Origin: Ktedonobacterales bacterium
GTDB lineage: Bacteria > Chloroflexota > Ktedonobacteria > Ktedonobacterales > JACDGC01
Direction: 5' to 3'
DNA length: 14,012 bases
NCBI GenBank assembly: GCA_013815535.1
Contig: JACDGC010000033.1
Coordinates: 1 to 14,012 of the forward strand
This document shows, one piece after another, positions 13,148 to 14,012 of the stretch (position 1 is its first letter; every line of letters begins with the position of its first letter). The notes beneath the pieces were generated by a model. It was not told where the DNA came from, ran no database searches, and saw nothing but the letters and a program-made list of their open reading frames with translations. Position numbers and translations under genes: made by a program.

Positions 13148-14012
13148 TTACTCTCGTGCTTGGTTCAACAGGCGGCGCAGAGCCGCTTGGGCACGCTCGA
13201 AGTGCGAGGGGGTGGGTGCCGTGCCACCATAGCGCTCATCTTGATATCCAGCGGTCAAATCGCTGAGGGCGGCAATGGGGGCATCGGTTGGTGTGCTGCC
13301 CAGGTGCGGGGCCAGGCGCGCGGCATATTCGGTGGGTGTCTCGTCAGGGTCGCGCGCCAAGCCGACCTTCGCCATTCGCCGCAGCAGGGTGCGATAGACC
13401 GCACGCACGCTGCCCGCTGGTGGTGGTGCCAACTGCTCCTCTGGCACCGCCAGCGGCACGCGTGTGCCACGTTCGGGCGCGAGGCGTTCGCGCGTCTCGG
13501 TGAAGGCATCATCGTCGATCATGCGCAGGGCGCGCCAGGTTCGATAGGCCACCACGAGCATGATGATCACGGCCAAGATGATCAGCACGACGCCATAGGC
13601 TAGGTGTACTGTGGCTTGGGAAAGCTCCCCGCCAAATGATGGCTGATTGACGGGCTTGCCAGTCGTGGTAGAGGAGCTATGCGACCCGGGTCTGAAGAGT
13701 GCAGAAAGCAAAAAGATGGGCGTCGCCAATACGCCAATCACGATCGAGACGACGGTGATAATCCCATCCCAGGTGGCGTTGATGCCAGCGATGAGTTCCC
13801 CAAAGGAACCCCCATAAAAGATGGCTGCAATGACAAAAACCAAGAATAACGTCACGAATGCCAGCCCAGCTGTCACGGCCCGCCAGATCCACCGCGCCCG
13901 GTCCATCGCCACGCCAGCGCGAGCGGTGCGGACGCGCATCTCCGCCAGGCGCACCTGTGCCAGCATCAATAATCCCCCCAGCACATAAAATGGCAGTGCC
14001 AAAGCGATGAAA
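13148..14012 (-). CDS. DUF4129-domain membrane protein (partial, 5' end outside window)
   Basis: 287 residues are visible and the frame is open to the right edge without a convincing start, so the N terminus lies beyond the window. Four hydrophobic helices are seen: one at the visible start (FIALALPFYVLGGLLML), then WRAVTAGLAFVTLFLVFVI, then IITVVSIVIGVLATPIFLL, and after a Ser/Thr-rich loop VVLIILAVIIMLVVAY. The C-terminal soluble part (last 90 residues) fits DUF4129: VRAVYRTLLRRMAKVGLARD, ETPTEYAARLAP and the closing RAQAALRRLLNQARE. DUF4129 domains occur at the end of transglutaminase-like membrane proteins and in clusters with MoxR ATPases and DUF58 proteins; the function is not established. 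The gene converges on the DUF4242 gene. A transglutaminase core, if any, would be upstream and out of view. Confidence 0.78.
   Translation of the reverse strand, partial: FIALALPFYVLGGLLMLAQVRLAEMRVRTARAGVAMDRARWIWRAVTAGLAFVTLFLVFVIAAIFYGGSFGELIAGINATWDGIITVVSIVIGVLATPIFLLSALFRPGSHSSSTTTGKPVNQPSFGGELSQATVHLAYGVVLIILAVIIMLVVAYRTWRALRMIDDDAFTETRERLAPERGTRVPLAVPEEQLAPPPAGSVRAVYRTLLRRMAKVGLARDPDETPTEYAARLAPHLGSTPTDAPIAALSDLTAGYQDERYGGTAPTPSHFERAQAALRRLLNQARE

Overview
The window is about 14 kb of moderately GC-rich bacterial chromosome with no RNA genes, CRISPR array or insertion sequence that I could find. Gene content suggests a Chloroflexota-type bacterium: a MoxR-like AAA+/VWA pair, a very large ATP-binding LuxR (LAL) regulator, a FemAB-like transferase, a DUF4242 protein and a DUF4129 membrane protein. 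This placement is inference from gene families only; no marker gene is present.

Layout. The left edge holds the start of a rhodanese-ThiF/MoeB fusion gene on the minus strand (559 down, cut by the window). It diverges from a two-gene plus-strand operon (882-3441) encoding a DppC-like and a DppB-like permease; the second permease carries an extra membrane helix and a C-terminal domain predicted to lie outside the cell. A FemAB-like gene converges on it from the minus strand (4473-3454). Next, on the minus strand, is a two-gene unit of AAA+ ATPase (8474-7068) followed by VWA protein (6933-4642), closed by a hairpin at 4597-4620.

The middle (8762-9753) is a PIN-domain toxin and an excisionase-type HTH antitoxin of the usual cognate families. 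They are placed tail to tail with overlapping 3' ends instead of in one operon, and the stretch is visibly less GC-rich than its flanks. The right part holds an 872-residue LAL regulator (9950-12568), a small DUF4242 gene (12688-12960), a 20-bp perfect hairpin, and the 3' part of a DUF4129 membrane protein gene on the minus strand that runs off the right edge.

How the genes work together. The two permeases must form one heterodimeric channel but have no substrate-binding protein or ATPase genes beside them here. The AAA+ and VWA proteins are expected to act as a chelatase/chaperone-like motor pair. The PIN and HTH proteins form a toxin-antitoxin pair by family. The points most worth a second look are the permease with an outside domain and the convergent, overlapping toxin-antitoxin layout.
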